DNA from: Lentisphaeria bacterium
Lineage (GTDB): Bacteria; Verrucomicrobiota; Lentisphaeria; Victivallales; GWF2-50-93
Direction: 5' to 3'
Assembly (NCBI GenBank): GCA_020056205.1
Contig: JAGVIF010000431.1
Span: 1 to 8,452, forward strand
DNA: 8,452 bases
The notes under the pieces are model-generated. The model saw only the letters and a program-made list of their open reading frames with translations. It did no database searches and was not told the origin of the DNA. How positions within the stretch are numbered: the first letter of the stretch is position 1; each line of letters starts with the position of its first letter. The position numbers were made by a program, and so were the translations under genes. Shown one piece after another: positions 7,201 to 8,452 of this stretch.

Positions 7201-8230
7201 AGACATCAGATTTGAGGCTGATGCAGAAGGTGCGCAGGGCATCATCAGGATAATCCACTTCAATCAGATACAATTTTTGGATTTCTGGCAGGGTTACAGC
7301 ATACGCGAACCAGCTTGGATCTTTATCATTGAAGTTCTGCAACCATCCTACCTTCCCCGATTCGCGGTAACGCCCGAAAGATTTCGTAATCACCCGCGAA
7401 GCTTCGCGTCCGCCGGTATAATCAGGTTCCTTTTCCGCGCAGTCTATTTCACGAATAAGCTTTTTAGCCTCTTCCACCTTGGTCGCCGGAGGCGGGGTGT
7501 CATCAATTACATCAAAAGTGAAAGGGGGGCAGTCTTCCGGCGAAAGAAACTCATCGCCCGCAGAAAAACTGGCGGTCATAGTCCCTTCTTTTCTAACGAT
7601 GAATTCGATCATGGATGCTTGGACATCCGGACCCGCCGATAGTTTTAATTCGGACTGCGCTACTGCTTCGCCGGCGCGGTCGGTCACCCGCACCTTGAGC
7701 ACCGAAATCAGAGCTGTGCTACCGTGCGTAACCTGCAATCTGATCTTTTCTCCAACGACAAAAAAATCACGGCGCTCAGGTGATTCAATCCGGATCCGTT
7801 TGCCCAATTTGTCCTCCGAAGGGCGAAAAATAAATGAGGTCATCTCCCGAAGTCCGCTATGGTGCAGTCCTTGGATACGGACGGTATGTATGCCCGGTTT
7901 AAGATAATAGTTGCCGGCCTTGGGGTTATTGGAATAGGTGTAGTTGCCTCCGTCCACCAACACTTCATGCCCGGCGGCCGAAGGTTCGATCAGCAGTTCA
8001 TACCAGCCGCCGTCTTTGACCTTGATGTCGTAATCAAACCAGCCGTTGCCGTGTTTGCCAATGTTATTGGCCGTCTTGATCGCTTCGATTTCTTTGGGAT
8101 TCGAGACAAAACAACGGTCAAACGATTTGGCTTCCCTGCGAATTTCTTCCCCTTCGACACCGAAAGAATGCGGCGCGAACAAGAAGGGCAGCAGTGAAAG
8201 TGACGCGGCGAAAGATTGTTTCATATTCAT
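4295..8230 (-). CDS. Secreted multidomain glycoside-hydrolase-like protein, paralogue of the downstream gene, with two C-terminal beta-sandwich modules
   Basis: About 1311 residues from the ATG at 8230; an in-frame ATG at 8248 would add MNAGDS. I prefer 8230 because AGGCG lies 5 nt upstream and the protein then begins with a conventional Sec signal peptide (MNMKQSFAASLSLLPFLFAPHSFG). Residues below count from 8230. About 30-140 is a carbohydrate-binding-like beta-sandwich, 145-245 is Ig-like, and 255-405 is the all-beta module with EIDC, YRESG, YPDDALRTFC and MQTQS. About 415-825 is the TIM-barrel-like core: GEFHPE (513-518), NPGLNNFQNLDWGYDD (593-608), RWIRWRC (646-652), YFEATE (750-755), GGNTYTLGQP (804-813). 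A beta-sandwich ends LKPFQLLSFQA near 905, followed by a helical stretch to about 1000. In place of LamG there are two modules: about 1036-1140 (VAVKANGQLIGSLPG) and about 1145-1308, opening YWHVAGPF and containing DYWLKILVNGE, KKGWNELMVKV and GFWLSISDPGG, which is galactose-binding-like. Substrate, catalysis and family are not established. Confidence 0.9.
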   Translation of the reverse strand: MNMKQSFAASLSLLPFLFAPHSFGVEGEEIRREAKSFDRCFVSNPKEIEAIKTANNIGKHGNGWFDYDIKVKDGGWYELLIEPSAAGHEVLVDGGNYTYSNNPKAGNYYLKPGIHTVRIQGLHHSGLREMTSFIFRPSEDKLGKRIRIESPERRDFFVVGEKIRLQVTHGSTALISVLKVRVTDRAGEAVAQSELKLSAGPDVQASMIEFIVRKEGTMTASFSAGDEFLSPEDCPPFTFDVIDDTPPPATKVEEAKKLIREIDCAEKEPDYTGGREASRVITKSFGRYRESGKVGWLQNFNDKDPSWFAYAVTLPEIQKLYLIEVDYPDDALRTFCISLKSDVSSSYPITGGVDSGGEFRLTNTMQTQSLYLWARSVNLRVVMIVPNTGYRAAASKIRIYEVQGNPQPAVRQVSGGRNFVNWFEEGASMFGMYAAPEFQAYNNWKTQDAVISTDRFCQLLSYMGGDSLIYTMAIYQFGMYPSRYNVSHNGLYTTDIVGRMILKCQKYGIRFYGEFHPEARELAWNADSGNPFDPIFAINVKGKKRAAANEPIYNPLHPKNQEWYVGMLKEFADRYARFPGFQGISLRIMTWCNPGLNNFQNLDWGYDDYSVSLFQRETGISVPRKDNDPGRFYGRYLFLSGPQRERWIRWRCDKITDLHKRVVQEVKKARPDLEVCLNIFGLSSEKLPLAGLDTKALDAVGVRVINSACNYGRHPSNNVQDVRDRMLDPIRLKSMNGGTSNPSYLYSGHYFEATEKVLTPASLGFPADTPTGWISGVVNPAGDSFLERYALSMAEADAGMLGDGGNTYTLGQPMLREFTREFRVLPNKRFTPRPDARDPAAVWELNDSDKFYFYAVNRERYPTKLSIRFATEKTEIRHLSTLETAKTDGGFLKLTLKPFQLLSFQAGKGTSISAVETEIPDAEMKKARAQVQWLAQLAEDIRTDRNSLGLDDEDRNMILSADKEAEERFAKKEVWRIRTMLENNRMLELWGLLNRFPPYLRDTGLPVAPLDAFKAQDMVKMLPEQVKASMVASETVAPEWIGEKLMQTEADSFTLATESSTTSRCRITIGHLSGGDYGAVAVKANGQLIGSLPGAAATVQATVTVLPQLVVLQPGTTKLEFTRTEGNKTGLCFVQLTPIFRDLVSRYWHVAGPFMIADSFETAKLKEALDHDPFPQEQVRDFAKEYDLGNGRKGKWILMQGDADFVDFNKAFHEMKGALDIAITYIYSDTEQTVSLNYGMDYWLKILVNGEVAVDFAEHSGPPFKGQFKTTMKLKKGWNELMVKVVSGTLGNGFWLSISDPGGLKIANVPE

Positions 8231-8235
8231 AGAAT

Positions 8236-8240
8236 CGCCT
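8236..8240 (-). promoter_or_regulatory. Weak Shine-Dalgarno-like site deciding the start of the upstream gene
   Basis: The minus strand reads AGGCG, followed by 5 nt and the ATG at 8230. It is an imperfect match to AGGAG. The alternative ATG at 8248 is preceded only by AT-rich sequence (ATAAATTAAAGTA) with no Shine-Dalgarno match, and the ATG at 8224 has none at a suitable distance. This favours 8230 but is not decisive. Confidence 0.45.
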
Positions 8241-8282
8241 GCATTCATTACTTTAATTTATATTTCGATATAGATTGCCGTT

Positions 8283-8310
8283 ACCATAAATGCATTTTTT
8301 TCCTTGTCAA
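8283..8310 (-). promoter_or_regulatory. Candidate sigma70-type promoter for the two paralogous genes
   Basis: On the minus strand a perfect -35 box TTGACA (8310-8305) is followed by a 16-bp spacer and TATGGT (8288-8283), a four-of-six match to TATAAT. Transcription would start near 8276, leaving a leader of about 45 nt before the ATG at 8230. It is the best minus-strand candidate in the intergenic region and lies about 55 bp from the divergent promoter's -35 box. The -10 box is weak, which fits an activator-dependent promoter, though that is only inference. Confidence 0.5.
8288..8297. repeat. 10-bp palindrome inside the minus-strand promoter spacer
   Basis: AAATGCATTT is a perfect 10-bp palindrome lying between the -35 and -10 boxes of the candidate minus-strand promoter and touching the -10 box. 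A repressor bound there would block polymerase, but a 10-bp AT-rich palindrome can arise by chance. Confidence 0.3.
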
Positions 8311-8338
8311 CGCCTGTTTTTGATTTTTTTTGAATTTT

Positions 8339-8360
8339 TTTTTCAAAATATCTTGAAAAA
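8339..8360. repeat. Inverted repeat abutting the divergent promoter, possible operator
   Basis: TTTTTCAA (8339-8346) and TTGAAAAA (8353-8360) are perfect 8-bp inverted arms separated by 6 bp (aatatc). The element ends 4 bp before the -35 box of the plus-strand promoter, a normal place for a dimeric regulator to bind. A second overlapping inverted repeat, TTTTGAA-N7-TTCAAAA, occupies 8328-8348. The AT-rich composition makes chance palindromes more likely, so operator function is a hypothesis. Confidence 0.45.
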
Positions 8361-8364
8361 GCCC

Positions 8365-8393
8365 TTGACAACGGGGTCTACTTATGTTATAAT
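8365..8393 (+). promoter_or_regulatory. Perfect consensus sigma70 promoter directed out of the window
   Basis: TTGACA at 8365-8370, exactly 17 bp of spacer, then TATAAT at 8388-8393: both hexamers and the spacing match the sigma70 optimum. Upstream is a strongly AT-rich stretch (about 8312-8360) that could act as an UP element. Transcription would start near 8400 and run right, so a divergent gene should begin beyond 8452; no plausible start codon with a Shine-Dalgarno site is seen before the edge. A gene divergent to a glycan-utilisation pair is often its regulator, but that is inference. Confidence 0.8.
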
Positions 8394-8399
8394 AGGTCT

Positions 8400-8452
8400 G
8401 TTTCGATGTCTATTGTTGTTTTATAAATTCAGATATTTTTAAAACGCATTGA
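8400..8452 (+). other. 5' leader of an unseen divergent transcript (partial)
   Basis: This is sequence downstream of the plus-strand promoter up to the window edge, AT-rich. The only ATG (8406) opens a six-codon frame (MSIVVL, stop TAA at 8424-8426) with no Shine-Dalgarno site, so I do not call it a gene. The coding start of the divergent gene is presumably to the right of the window. Confidence 0.45.

Noticed and set aside
8259..8272. TATAT-TTCG-ATATA inverted repeat near the predicted minus-strand transcript start
   Set aside because: Only five A/T pairs, expected by chance in such AT-rich sequence.
8406..8426. Six-codon leader peptide (MSIVVL) after the divergent promoter
   Set aside because: It has no Shine-Dalgarno site, begins almost at the predicted transcript start, and has no attenuator structure visible before the window edge.
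1..8452. tRNA, rRNA, transposase or integrase signatures
   Set aside because: None was seen on either strand; there are no terminal inverted repeats flanking the gene pair.

Overview
The window looks like an accessory polysaccharide-utilisation locus from a Gram-negative environmental bacterium. The PVC superphylum (Lentisphaerota, Kiritimatiellota, Verrucomicrobiota or Planctomycetota) is the best guess. This placement is inference. It rests on two very large multidomain secreted proteins, on consensus sigma70-type promoters, and above all on spacers filled with degenerate short tandem repeats of the kind that translate as 'MNIEHSTLNIQH' and recur in genomes of that group. No taxonomic marker gene is present.

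Layout, left to right. Positions 1-397 are non-coding and hold five successive arrays of short tandem repeats. Four have a strict 7-bp period and one an 8-bp period. A GC-rich hairpin sits among them. Positions 398-4120 (minus strand) encode a 1240-residue secreted protein with N-terminal beta-sandwich modules, a probable TIM-barrel glycoside-hydrolase-like core and a C-terminal LamG/concanavalin A-like domain. A 174-bp spacer (4121-4294) carries a strong Shine-Dalgarno site and two more short tandem repeats. Positions 4295-8230 (minus strand, or 8248 with the upstream ATG) encode a second secreted protein of about 1311 residues. It is collinear with the first through roughly 1000 residues but ends in two unrelated beta-sandwich modules instead of LamG. 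Positions 8231-8452 are a divergent regulatory region. It has a candidate minus-strand promoter for the gene pair and a perfect TTGACA-N17-TATAAT promoter on the plus strand, directed out of the window towards an unseen gene. An 8+8-bp inverted repeat lies directly upstream of that promoter.

How it fits together (inference): the two minus-strand genes are an ancient tandem duplication and may be co-transcribed from the promoter near 8310, since no intrinsic terminator is visible between them. Their exported products share the presumed catalytic core and differ in their C-terminal binding modules, which suggests action on the same class of glycan in different contexts. The divergent gene could be the local regulator. 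I cannot place the core in a named CAZy family by eye, so it is the main candidate here for something undescribed. The numerous open frames antisense to the two genes are shadows.
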